Positions 11,491 to 22,900 of a stretch of 64,000 bases of DNA are shown in pieces. Position 1 is the first letter of the stretch. Each line of letters starts with the position of its first letter. The position numbers and the translations under genes were made by a program. The stretch spans positions 134,655,681-134,719,680 of the forward strand of contig CM054116.1 in the NCBI GenBank assembly GCA_028673005.1, read 5' to 3'. The notes under the pieces were generated by a model that saw nothing but the letters and a program-made list of their open reading frames with translations, was not told the DNA's origin and ran no database searches. Source of the stretch: Tanypteryx hageni. Its lineage: Eukaryota > Arthropoda > Insecta > Odonata > Petaluridae.

Positions 11491-11849
11491 TCAAGACAGC
11501 GACAGTAGCACTGTCAACGGCGACAAATGGTACTACTACAGGAATGGTACGGGGCATGGTCAGTGACAACGTAAAAGTCGATCAAGTGAGGGGACATAGA
11601 ACTACATCGTACATACATATTCTGCCTCACTTGCCATCACTCTGCGCTCCTGCAGAAACCTCAGGCTAGCTTCTTCTTCGACTGGCAGTTCGCGATACTT
11701 TAGGGAAGGTATCAACCCGAGGGGGGAGGATATAGTGAACGTGGAAAGGAAATGAACCAACTAACCAAACCAACCTGGGGATCGAGGATGTTGTTATGCC
11801 ATCGTAGTACCATGTCTCACCATCGACATCGCTACTGTCGCTGTCTTGA
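11491..11849. repeat. Imperfect inverted repeat, about 50-bp arms
   Basis: The left arm (11491-11540) begins TCAAGACAGCGACAGTAGC. The right arm (11801-11849) is its reverse complement with several mismatches, including the shared block ATGGTACTAC. The loop is about 260 bases. It lies just upstream of the first exon of the SANT-like gene and could be a terminal or subterminal repeat of the Harbinger element or an independent fold-back unit. Confidence 0.65.
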
Positions 11850-12200
11850 CCTTCACCCGGTTATTAGAACAGAACCAGCATTTATTCTGCAGTGTTCTAG
11901 ATGACATTTAAAGGTCTCACAAACAGTGAAAGATTTAATTTTCTATCTATAACCATTTGGTCAGAATCTTAATTTAAAAATTTTGAAGACACCACCTGCT
12001 GCCCACCGATTTTCCCAAATAATTTCTTTGGCAGTGTAATATATGGAATCAAAGATCACATACATGCTACAAATTTCAGTCTTCTATCTCCTACCATTTT
12101 ACTAATTATTTTAATTTAATTGATTGCACAGACAGAAAGAGAAAGTGAAAACATAAGCATGTTAGTAAAATGAAACATGCAAAAAATACATCAAATTATG

Positions 12201-12299
12201 TAAATAAAAACGAATGTTGTAAATTTTCACTAGACAAATTTATTCTGACAGGTGAAACCAGTAGACCTAGAAGAAATTTACAACATTCGTTTTTATTTA
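12201..12299. repeat. Perfect 26-bp inverted repeat with 47-bp loop
   Basis: The arm at 12201-12226 (TAAATAAAAACGAATGTTGT...) is exactly reverse-complementary to 12274-12299. The loop contains ATTCTGACAGGTGAAACCAG. The segment runs straight into a dispersed repeat that also occurs at the right edge of the window. Confidence 0.85.
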
Positions 12300-12301
12300 T
12301 A

Positions 12302-12340
12302 TTATGGAATCTTTACACAAAGTTGAGCCTTCCTAAGTAC
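12302..12340. repeat. Dispersed repeat, second copy at 63963-64000
   Basis: The stretch starting ATTATGGAATCTTTACACAA matches, with a handful of substitutions, the last 38 bases of the window (ATTATGAAATCTTTCCACAA and on), in the same orientation. The matching bases extend weakly upstream in both copies (AAACCAGT, GAAATTTACAA), so both belong to one interspersed family. Confidence 0.7.
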
Positions 12341-12744
12341 ACAAAAGTATCATCGTCTATATGTAACAAAGTAATTTTTTATGATAAGTTTTAGTGATTC
12401 TTTGATACTTATCAATATATGTAGTTAACCCTAAAACATAAAATATTGTGCTCAGATCTCTTCACAACCAAGGGAGCTGCATTGTTTATTATTTGTTCAG
12501 CCTTGAATTAGCAATTTCCTAAAAAATGTCAACAATGATTTCTTTGTGACTCACAAGGAGAGGCTATGACCTTCAGGTCATGGATTTTAATTAAACGTGA
12601 CCAGGTGATTCTACATAAAACATAATGAGACCATCTCTCAGGGTTTTTGTGGGCCCTTGGGTTCAGGAAATCCACATTGAAAATATGCAAAAACGTATTC
12701 AACTTAATAGACTTCATTGTCAAATTGTTGATAAGAACAGGAAT

Positions 12745-12812
12745 GGCTGAGCAGATAACGTCCCTGTCTCCTACAGCGTAGGCCCAGGTTGGATCCCAAA
12801 TGCTTTAATGTT
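12745..12812 (+). repeat. Degenerate tRNA-derived SINE head
   Basis: TGGCTGAGCAGATAACG resembles an internal A box, and CCAGGTTGGATCCC, about 35 bases later, resembles a decayed B box. No intact tRNA fold or tail was found. Confidence 0.35.
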
Positions 12813-14123
12813 TTTCTAATTATCCATGCGTTATTTGAGAAGTAATACTCTCCAGTAAAAAGATAATGATTTAAATTTGACTCTTACAACAAAGAATTTG
12901 CTTCTAAAATGAAAACTAGGAGCCAACCAAATTCAAGCTGGTTACCACTGGTTCCTGCTTCATATTACAGTCAACAGCACAACACATTCCCACTAACTCT
13001 TCAAATGATAAAAAATAAAGTTAATTTTACACCACACCTAATTTATATAAACAATTTTGTCATCTTCGCATCATTCTATGAAAATCCAACTAATTTCAGA
13101 GAAAAAATATACAATTTTATTATCATTAATATTTATACGAGCCAAATTATAAATTCAATTAAAAATTGTATGAACTAATTCTTTTCATAACATACACCTC
13201 AGTAAAACTATAGAGAATTAGAATTGTTACCAACAAATGGAAGGACGTGAAGGCATTTAATAAGAGAAATTTTGATCTAACAAGTATTTATTATTACATT
13301 TCCTTCAGAATAGAAGAAATACTGACAGCCTTCATTTCTCATGTTAAAAAATTTTTAGGTTTAAAAGCTTGTTTCAAAATTAGACAAATTGTCTAAATGC
13401 ACAATAGAACGGTCGAGAATGGTTAGCTAAGAGATAAGAGTACAAAGCCACAGTTTATATGTATTTTATGTACTTTGATAATTTAACAAAAATTAAAATT
13501 TTCTAAGTTATATTTTAAGTTTACCATCTGCCTGCATGAGTCCCACTATTATACTGCAGAAATTACTCCAACAGCAACATGGCTCAGACCCTGTCAATTT
13601 GACGCACTTGAACAAAAACAGCAAAAAGGATTGGAAGTGCATTCAAGCCACCAAGCAGCCAAAATTTATATATGGTATTCCACAGTGCCTTAATTAGTAT
13701 GTGGCAAAAGAGGTATATGCAATAGGCACTGCTTGCAATAGATGCCCCACTCCTCCCACAAAAGATTCAAAAAATATTTGTTTAAATATATTTAGTTGAT
13801 ATTAAATATTGTAATTATTTAAGTTAAACTGTTATTTATAACAACACAAGAAAAATAATATTCTACAAATTTTTTTTTGGAAGGGACTTAAACTTTGCTA
13901 TGGCACCAAATCTTCTAGCTACAGCTATAGATTTTTATATTCTTTTCATGGCTATCAAAGATACACGACTTATTTAGTCAATTCCATTTTTAAGTACTAA
14001 TTTGACAATTTAAGAAATAATGCAAGCTTGAGCAAAGTGAGACCAAAGGGTAGTGGCCACATTAGAGGTTCAGGGGCAGAGCCCACAGTCATATAATAAT
14101 CTAAAGTGAATCATTGGCATGTA

Positions 14124-14129
14124 TTTATT
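14124..14129 (-). promoter_or_regulatory. Probable poly(A) signal of PARP16
   Basis: AATAAA on minus, about 250 bases beyond the PARP16 stop codon at 14380-14382. It is the first well-placed hexamer noticed in that direction; other AT-rich hexamers are possible. Confidence 0.4.
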
Positions 14130-14379
14130 AAAAATTTTTACAGTAAAAAAGAAAATTTAATGCATTATTCACGCATCGTATCCCATAAATTTGAGATTTT
14201 CATTTTAATACTTTTTATCAAATGGTAAAAATTTCTCAAACCACATAGATTAGAAATCCTATTTTCAAATTAAAATTTTGTTTAAAGATGAAAAATTACA
14301 ACAGATAACAATCATGAATGAACACAATGACTTCCTTGCAGAAACACCATAAATTACTTATAGTAAAACAATGGAAAAT

Positions 14380-17300
14380 TTATAAATTAAACTTCCTTAG
14401 TAATATTTTCCACCACCTTTGTACATGTGGGTTATGGTAGGCTCCTATTGCAGCTAACATGACTAAATAGCTCATGATGAAAACCAAAACTTTATGATTT
14501 TTCAGCCATGACATTGCCCCGCCACTGGTGCTGGAAAAATACATCAGTTTAATTCACCAGATCAACAGGTAGATTACAAAAGCAAACAAAGATGCAAAAA
14601 ATTAACATCCTATAAAGACTTACCAGACTGGAGTTTCCTTGCAATACACCAGCAAGTACCTTACTCTGACTAAATCACTATTTTGGACTAGATAATACTT
14701 GTTTGGAACTTTTCCACCAATACTGTCAGTTGTAATGGATCGAGATGGATCTGTATCTGAAAAACAAACACAAAAGAGATAATATATAGATTAATCTTTT
14801 AATTTAGAGAAACCATATTCCAATATTAGGTATCACTTCAACATGGAATGATTCAAGTCTGTTTGCATTAAATAGAAGTTAAAGGATCATATTTTGTTAA
14901 ACAAATCACCCAAAATAAGAGATAACTGCCAATTCTACACTTGTTTTTTACTTTTTATTTTCAATCAAACAATATAAAATGTATATATAAAACCTAAAAA
15001 ATGGCTATCAACAGAAGAGCTAAAATTAAAATGTATACCGATAAATGTACACACACAGCATTATTTGTAGGTATAATTTTGAAGTAGTAACTTCCACCAA
15101 CTTTCAGGAACTTATTAGCATTTAAAACCTCATTATATTCGGAGCAGACTTTTACTTTTAGCAAACCTGACTGCAATATAACAACAAAGAAGATGCCCTT
15201 CTTAAAGTAAAAGGTTGAAGCACTTTTTCTTAAAAATTTTCAGGGTTCTGAGGAGGGTAAGGCACACACCATTGGAATGTAGATCTTCAACAGACCTTCC
15301 CAACCATGAAAACTTCATTCCTTTAGTTTTGGTAGTTTGTCTACAATACCATTTCCAAGTTTTGAGTTTTCCGACTTTGGAGCCACCTAATGGAAAATCT
15401 ATGAACTACTTGGAAAATACAATCGGTTAAAAATTCATAGATCGATAAGCGCTATCTAAATCAAAAAGAATTTTCCTAATATCTCAGGTAGTTTGGCTAA
15501 AACACAATTTGGAAATTTTGATTTTTCCAATTTTGGAGCCATCTAGCATAAAATCTATGAACTACTTGGAAACCTAACCAAGTGAAAATTTATTGACTGA
15601 TAGGAGCTATCAAATTCAAAAAGAATTTTGCAAATATCTCTTAAAACAAAAAGGTTGAATGTTCACAGACAGACGGACTGGTGAACAGTCAGACAGACGG
15701 ACAAACTGAGTGATCACATAAGCACGTTTTTTTTCTTTCAAGTAAACATGCTAAAAATTAGTCTCTGAGCCTCTATTTCAAAGATATTTGTATTGTTTTA
15801 TCATTAACTAATTATTTTTTAATAATGCAGCTTTTACTTACAATTAGATACGACAAAACCAACCTAGAATAAAGCTACGGGTCATTTTGGGGTATTTTCC
15901 ATGATGCGTCTGTGAGGACGTTTACTGTTGAAGGTTTACTACTCAGCGTAAATACCCCAATTCAAGAATGGAGAATTATGCTGGCTTGATAATATACTTG
16001 GTTAAAGCACCTATCTGGCAATTGGGAGACCCATTCGATTCCCGGCTATACACAGGATATTTTCACCTTCTCAAATGTAAAATTTTAACGTAAATAGATT
16101 TAATCTGTGCTTCCAATCTACTCTCAATGCTAATAAATTCCAAACACAAGGTACATTTTCGTGCTTAACCCCTCAACGCCATCCAATATGTCATTACGTC
16201 ATCGCCCTGCATGTTAATACGTCGAGCATTATTGCTAGTTTTATTTATTTTTTGCTGCACTGAAAATTATTCAATCTTAAAAACCTTAGTATATTTTAAA
16301 AGAGGAAGTTTTGGCCTTAATAATTATATTTTATTCATCAATTTGTATTGTATTTCTTATTTTTTATAAAGAATTGAAATTTTGTGAATACTTTTTTGTA
16401 GCCACATGATTCCTTCCTTGCGAATATACACACGATGTCATATTTTGGCTTCTATTGAATAAAAAAAGACCTTTTTTATGTGACTGTAATAATTTCGAAT
16501 AATGGCAAAGTAACACAAGAATACTAAAAATTATGAACTGCCTTTTAAAAAAATAACAATCATAACATTTATCTAAAATTTTCAGTTGAGACATGAAAAA
16601 GTTGACCTGCAGGAAACTTTTTCCCTAATTGGTTTCGAGTGGTACATGCAGTGAATGAAATATTCAAAATAGTTTAAATTTATCTTTGAAGAAGGTTGCA
16701 TACCAATAACTTCTATAATTTTCACGATATAGATTATTATATGAAAGCGCGGGCATGTGCTGGATAGGTAATGGATCGGTGTGCAAATCGCTTTTTTCCA
16801 GCAAAGATTCTCTACTTATTTCAAGCTAGTGTAAAAGTTATAGTTTAAAATATCATGTGTGTAAATCCTAAAACTACTTCATAAAAATCCAATAAAAAGG
16901 TGAAAAGTTTTGAGTTTTTATATTTTTTGCAATTTTTGTGCCTGCATCATCAAAACATTCTCTTTCAACATCTGGAGTGGAATTTAAATAAACATTCTCC
17001 GAGCTTGAGGAGTTAAATCAGAGAAACAATATAAACATATACAGACAGCTTGTTATGATCATACAAAATTATACGTCATTTTATCTTGTCACCGATCCTG
17101 CTAATTTCAAGGCTTTGCAAACATCAACTTTCCATTCTCCACTTTCAATTAGTTGAATTAATTCAGTTTCACTAGAAGTGACAAAGTTTTTCTTTGTTTC
17201 TTTTCAGAAACATTCATAGTACATATATTTTCACACTTTTTCATTACAAATAACATGAGTTCAAAAAGTAACTCTACCAACACACTATAGTATGTTTCTC

Positions 17301-20300
17301 GTCTTATGAAGCTTGACCTTGAAATCCTCTGTGAGTGACTATTTCTGCATCCAATCAATGCTCGAGTAACGGACGACGGAGAGGGGAGAAGCTCAGTCTC
17401 TCTCTCGCCATCGTGCTGTTCACATCGCTCTTAGTCGACTATGTTGCCAGCTCTACTGCGTTAATGCTTCCGTTGCGATCTCTTTATCGATTTCACTTTG
17501 CACCTTGTTATCATTTTAACGCAATGGAAAATGGCCGGTAGTAATAAACAATGACCATAAGTTTTTCTGCGACGCGTCACCTTTCATTCGCAAGCAGATC
17601 ATTTCAAGAGCGGATATCTGGCAATGCTGTTAGGTTTTTCCATGCATTTCGAAAGCCGTGGGTGACGGGGGAGAGGGAAAAGGGAAGAAGGGGAGAGGGA
17701 AAAGGTTCTCATTGGCTGCTTGCTATGTGAAGGTCAAGCTTCATAAGACGAGAAACATACTATAACCACACGACTAATACCATATCAGGCAGAAGACTAA
17801 ACGAGGGTAAAAGGAGTTTCCGTTTGTTTTTCACGAGGATTATATTTGCTTATTAAGGCAGAGTGGCCAACTTGCTGATTGAACTAGCAGCACCACCAGT
17901 GCTTCCATTGCAACACATTTGCACATCAACTATGTAATATATTTTTAGACATAAACTGGCCTAAGAATGACCATAAACAAAACTCCCTTTCATGCAAGGA
18001 TATCATTGTTAAGTAATTCCTAACCAAGTGGAAGTTAATGGAGAAGCTATTGAGTGCTACATGTAGAATATACAGATAATAAAATAAATGAAGGCAACTT
18101 GCTGCAGCAAAATTGGATAAGATCTATTAATCCTGATATTGACAAAACCTAATGTAGATTAGCTGCCATCAAAATATCACAAAAAACAACAAAGACATCA
18201 CAGTTTTTGTTGATTGGATAATTTAATGATATATAATTTAATCACAACTTACCTACAAATAATAATTAGGTATAATAAATGTTAAGAGAAAGTTATGTGC
18301 ATGTAATATATGACCAAAACAATGTGTCAATGATTAAGCATTTAGTGAGAGCACTATAACAAAACCGCACTAAGTGAAGCACATTATAACGAGGGATGCC
18401 TGTATAGCATATGTATATAAAAAATTTACTTAACACATTTTTAAATAAGACAAAACAATTTTAGCAAATGACAACTAAAAAGACAAAGACAAATATTGTA
18501 TAGTTGGGATGATTTATTCATGTATTCCAATGAAATTTGCAAAGGTTTCATCTTTTTCCCTACTGTAATGGACAGAATAGTTGTGAAACACTTACTAATG
18601 CTGCATTATACATCACTTATTATATCAACTAGACTTTATATGAACTTTCACTGGCTAACATTTCTCCGTGACTTTTCTGGAAAAATTCATGTAGTTACTG
18701 CAGTGAAATCTAAGAGTTATCCTGATAATGTCTCATTTACTTTCACTGAGTAAGGGAATAAAAATATTACGAAATAAAACATATGGAATATTAGTTTCTG
18801 CTATATTTAACAGTCTTCATTTTAACCAACAAGATAAATCCTCAACTTCTACTAATAAAAATTAAATGATTTGCAAATTAAAATAAGAATAAATGCAAAC
18901 AAGATTTTCAATGTTTATTGCATTGTCCTTGTCTTACCTTTATCCTGACACTTCACATCTGGATGGTTAACCATTTCACATAAGGCAACACAGCTTAACT
19001 CACTGCCATGAATACTCCCACCCCAGCTGTAACCACTTGGACTATACGGAAGGCTGACTGTCAACTCACTTGAAAGGTATATTCCTTTTCCAAAAAGAGA
19101 GTTCTAAAGATGGGAGGATTGAAAAGAAGTATACAGTATACATTATTTTACAGTTTTCTTAAGACTATTTACCAGGGATCAGTAACGTTTTTTTGTCAGG
19201 TGCCACTCTATATTCAAATTTGATGACCTCCCCATAAGTGCCACTATTAAGTTCACCTTATCTCTAGCTTTTATGAAGGATTACTTTTTTGAAAGAAGAA
19301 GTCCTGATTATGATACAAGAAAGTTACAGTACAGAGTGAAATTAAAATATGTAAAACTAATTTTTTTTAATATACACTATTTTTTGTAAGATTTCCATGA
19401 GTTAGTGTGCCAAGTAAAATCTCTTCATGTACTAAAGGTTGCTAATCCCTGCTATATATCTTCAATGTACTAACAGAAAACATTTTGGTCAGGTCATCTA
19501 CTATTATGACCAATATTAATCCCCTCCATTTTTCATATACTACAGCTCAACCAAGTATTTTCACTAACAAAAACTCACATTATAAAATGCTTCATATACA
19601 CACAAAGTGATATTTAAATCTTTGGTTTATTTATTTTTATTACATACATCTTTCATAATGACAGTTTCCAACTTATCGTATAAAAATGTTTGTTAAATAA
19701 AATATACTTCAATTCGTAAATTTCCTATTTTAAGAAATGAGAAGAACTATTGTGTTAGACCAGAGAGAGTAAAATATAATCAAACATTACAAATAGGCAA
19801 CTGAAAGCATTTTTTAAATATTTGTTTCTACATAGATGCAGCTACAGTTTACTTTCATAAATTATATTTACCTCTTTACAAGTGTAATAAAATTATTGTC
19901 ACAACAATTAAAAGTAACATTTGGATCCAAGAATTATAAAAAAATCCAAGTCTGGGAAATATTATTAATCAATACAAAATTAAATAATATACTTTCATTA
20001 CAGACCATTATACTATAGCATTAATGCCACTGTACCTTGTTCATATGCTGCTGCAATCCATAAGTAAGTATGGAGTGAAAGTTTTCCAATCGACTTCCAT
20101 GAAATGCAAATAAGGTACCATATTTTTGTGATAATTCTGTCCACTTTATTTCACTTGCACTTTCAGGGCTCCATACCATTTGAAAAATAAGGTTGGGAGC
20201 TTCTGCTGCAATTTCTGATGGCACAAGCTTCAATACCAAGTCAAACTAAACATAAAAAAGACATTGTATGTAAAGTCAGATAGTTTTGAACAAAACTATG

Positions 20301-20842
20301 TACATTTAATCATACCTCTTCCTTGGAAATGTTTTTGAAACGTGGTTCCGGTGAGTCTACTAAAACCCAATACAACAAATCTACAACATCCTTGTTTTCT
20401 CTATAAAAATCCGGATCTTGAAACTTCTTCAATAGCAAGGAAAACGATTTCGTTTTGTCGACTACTTCTCTCTGAAAATTATTTTAAATACTGTATAATT
20501 AAGTTACACCGTCCAACCGAATGCAATAATCACTAGTTTTATAGGCAACTAAAAAGCACTCACCAAGCCATCAATGTTCTTAATGCCATCCACTACAAAC
20601 TGCGATGGGTATGGTTTCAAACATGAATCAAATCTGTAGCTTTGACAGGCGGCGACGAAAAGGCTCCATCTTATATCAGCAGCAACTATATTCTTCTCCA
20701 GTAAGTTTCTGATATTGCTAATCTTAGATTCCCCTACCACCTTTTTCGTTGAATTTGAAGTTACAACGTTCAACCCATCAGAAGTACTGGCATTTTGCTG
20801 CATAGTCCCGTCTGTAAATGCACTTTTTATATCACCTTCCAT
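14380..20842 (-). CDS. PARP16: PARP16-like mono-ADP-ribosyltransferase, six exons, C-terminal membrane anchor
   Basis: Exons on minus: 20842-20564, 20471-20316, 20245-20036, 19103-18938, 14756-14624, 14530-14380; 364 residues, all junctions in frame. Residues 50-145 form the helical regulatory region (AADIRWSLFVAACQSYRFDS, DFYRENKDVVDLLYWVLVDS). The catalytic ART fold carries AFHGSRLENFHSIL (His194) and FGKGIYLSS (Tyr224), then SCVALCEMVNHPDVKC and NKYYLVQNSDLVRVRYLLVY. A hydrophobic helix at about 329-346 (VLVFIMSYLVMLAAIGAY) with a short basic tail makes it tail-anchored. Known PARP16 sits in the ER and nuclear envelope and modifies PERK and IRE1 in the unfolded-protein response. It is about 40 residues longer than the vertebrate protein, mostly in the Ser/Thr-rich N-terminus; the start is the first ATG after a probable 5' UTR acceptor near 20857. 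Where vertebrates have FGEG this copy has FGKG. Intron 4 (14757-18937) is full of repeats. Confidence 0.93.
15331..15645. repeat. Two tandem units of about 157 bp in PARP16 intron 4
   Basis: Unit 1 begins GGTAGTTTGTCTACAATACC at 15331 and unit 2 GGTAGTTTGGCTAAAACAC at 15487. Both contain AAAATCTATGAACTACTTGG and end with a CAAAAAGAATTTT..AATATCTC block. The sequence runs on into an ACAGACAGACGGAC-rich tail (15665-15710). A single inverted unit with the same tail lies at 32043-32218. Confidence 0.8.
15981..16053 (+). repeat. tRNA-derived SINE head
   Basis: TTGGTTAAAGCACCTATCTGG followed by CCATTCGATTCCCGGCTA has the spacing of a tRNA D arm, anticodon arm and T arm with A and B boxes. The acceptor stem does not pair, so it is a retroposed relic, not a working tRNA gene. 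It lies in PARP16 intron 4. Confidence 0.6.
17286..17764. mobile_element. 479-bp MITE with perfect 35-bp terminal inverted repeats
   Basis: 17286-17320 (TATAGTATGTTTCTCGTCTT...) is exactly repeated as the reverse complement at 17730-17764. If the outer TA is the target duplication, the ends fit a Tc1/mariner-type element. The interior is more GC-rich than its surroundings and holds purine-rich runs (17650-17705). No transposase frame is present. It lies in PARP16 intron 4. Perfect arms indicate a young insertion. Confidence 0.88.
18240..18406. mobile_element. Fragment with a Tigger/pogo-like end
   Basis: Read on minus from 18406, the sequence starts TACAGGCATCCCTCGTTATA and continues with a CACTTAGTGCGG stretch, the usual appearance of pogo/Tigger termini. 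No partner end was found, so the inner boundary is arbitrary. Confidence 0.4.
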
Positions 20843-22059
20843 TGGAATTTTTTCTCGTCTGTATAAAAATAAAAAATTATATTATACTAAAATTTTAGAT
20901 GCATTCTGAAAATTTTATTTATACACATCATAACAACAGATATTTATTCCACTCATAACTTATTGACCCTCTAAAACTTACGTACATTCAAATAAAATTG
21001 TGAATGCACTCACTGTTATTCAAAAAACATAAGTAACTCAAAATAATTGTGTATTAATATTAAATTTTTAACCAATAGATGCATAAATTCAAACAATGGC
21101 ATGTTAAATCGCTTTTACTAAATAAACGGTATTCGACTGTTTAAAACTTTTCTCATCTCTAAAAAACATTTCCACTTTAAATAATTATGACATTTTAAAT
21201 TTATTTTAGGAATGAATAAAATTTCTCAAACAAACTATTACATTTATTTGTTTGCGCTTGATTACATATTATTAAGGGTTGACCGGAGACTATTATTTAA
21301 GACTTAAAAACTACTGCTGATAAAAATATTTTTCATACTTGATTTATCAAAATGTTCCGCTCAATAATAGACGAATAAAATTCAAGTTAATGGCCAAAAT
21401 CATAGCTATGTCGTGCCAATGCCATTATAACGTATCAAAGTCTATATTCTTCCATGGAACTGCCTTTACTGTTCAAGATTCGCAAAACTTCTGAAACTTC
21501 ACGTCGTCAGTCAGAGGTACCAATATGTAAAATATATAGTTTTGTCGCCACCATTTCAATGTTGCAATGAATGACTTCTTCAGGATTGTTATTTTTCTGC
21601 ACGAAAATAATTTTTATTTTACAATGCAAGAGTACAAAATATTATAAAATTCATAAATCTCGCTAATGATATCTGGATCGATTTCATGGTATTCGTAATA
21701 TATAATAAATACCAAACACCCCAAGCGGTTGCTCAGGACCTCCGCAACTTTGGCGCCCCAAATATTTCATAATATAAAAATAGCAAACCATTTTAAAAGG
21801 GAAGGAACTTTTTGTACTTTTCTTTTATTAATTTCCAATTCTTTAACGCTACTCGGTGCCTCACGCATTCCTGGACTCCCAGAGATGTGTGAGGCCATTG
21901 TAAGGGTCCATGATGCTACATCAAAATTTTAAATATTTCATTCAAGTGAATTTATGTACGAAAATAGTTGTAAAATTCAAACATGTACATATTTTTGTAA
22001 AAAGATAGAATACAAATTCAATTTTGAAGAACTTAGTTTTAAAAGGGCTCCTTATAACC
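20843..22059. other. 5' flank of PARP16, no recognised gene
   Basis: It would contain the PARP16 promoter and an untranslated first exon; an acceptor (TTTTTATACAG) sits 15 bases before the start codon. Frames at 20715-20909 and 21729-21932 have no recognisable features. The 21715-21910 part contains GC-richer, repeat-like DNA without defined ends. Confidence 0.4.
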
Positions 22060-22900
22060 TTAACTCTCCGGCACACGCAATCGTTCTGAGAGATACATGA
22101 CTCACGTTTTTGTTTACATCTCGTGACTCATTAGCTTACAGACGGTGTCTAATGTAGCTTTTCCGCTGCAGCGTCTGGGTTCGTGTTTCGTGGATACATT
22201 GCGTGCTATTACGTTAGTATTGAAGTAGTGTCAAATTTCAACTTGGAAAATGAACAAGATATTGAGATGATTAGGGAAATTTGTTTTTCAACTGATAATG
22301 ATGGACAAAATGAAGATTATTTTAGTGACAGAGACAAGATGAAGAAGTTCCTCAACAATGTACCAAAAGAATGCTGTGTACCCTGCAACATTACGAAAAG
22401 AACCAGGTTGACCAAGTATTCTAGTAAATTTTGTGATTTATATATGTTTAGAACATGCCAGTATGATTTGTTCAAATTGTAATAAAATCTAACATGTGCC
22501 TCAGGTTCTGATTCCGACATACGAATTTAAAATCCTCCAGGTATCATTAAACAAATATTTCTGGTTATAACTAAATTTGGTACAGATATTTCTTCTTTAG
22601 TTGTTCAAATTGTTAAATTTTTGTCTAAATAATAAAAAATTAAATAGTCCCTCATTCAAGATGTAATAATGAAAATTGTTCGGAAACATTTACTAGGTAT
22701 GTAAATCCAATTTATAAAAATAAACAAAAAATGGATTTTTTTTGTTATACTATTTTTTATATATGAGAGAGTAAAAACAATAAAATCAGATACCTAGACA
22801 AATGTAATAACATTAATATTTTCCTAAGAAATATGATGTATCTCACAGATAAAAGTGTGTGATAACGCCCCTGTGGGCATTGCATGTGCCGAAGGGTTAA
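22060..22900. mobile_element. piggyBac-type deletion derivative flanked by TTAA
   Basis: TTAA at 22060-22063 and 22897-22900 brackets matching ends: CTCTCCGGCACACGCAAT on the left and, as reverse complement on the right, CCCTTCGGCACATGCAAT. TTAA duplications with short inverted ends define the piggyBac superfamily. At 833 bases inside the TTAA sites it is too short for a full transposase. Confidence 0.85.
22183..22482 (+). pseudogene. piggyBac transposase remnant (N-terminal and C-terminal pieces joined)
   Basis: A 99-codon frame with an acidic start (NLENEQDIEMIREICFSTDN, DGQNEDYFSDRD), as in piggyBac N-termini, followed by CCVPCNITKRTRLTKYSSKF and CDLYMF, whose Cys spacing resembles the Cys-rich C-terminal DNA-binding domain. 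The catalytic DDD core is absent. The frame lies wholly inside the TTAA-bounded element, so it is best read as an internally deleted transposase gene rather than a host gene. Confidence 0.5.

Larger units (their letters stand above)
11850..14379. other. Intergenic repeats between the Harbinger pair and PARP16
   Basis: No host gene is visible. It holds the 26-bp inverted repeat at 12201-12299, a dispersed repeat at 12302-12340, a SINE-like tRNA-derived head near 12745-12810 and, towards 14124, the probable poly(A) signal of PARP16. The plus-strand frame 12909-13178 shows no recognised domain. Confidence 0.4.

Noticed and set aside
15665..15715. CRISPR-like short repeats (GACAGACGGAC)
   Set aside because: A simple-sequence run in a eukaryotic intron, with no spacers and no cas genes.
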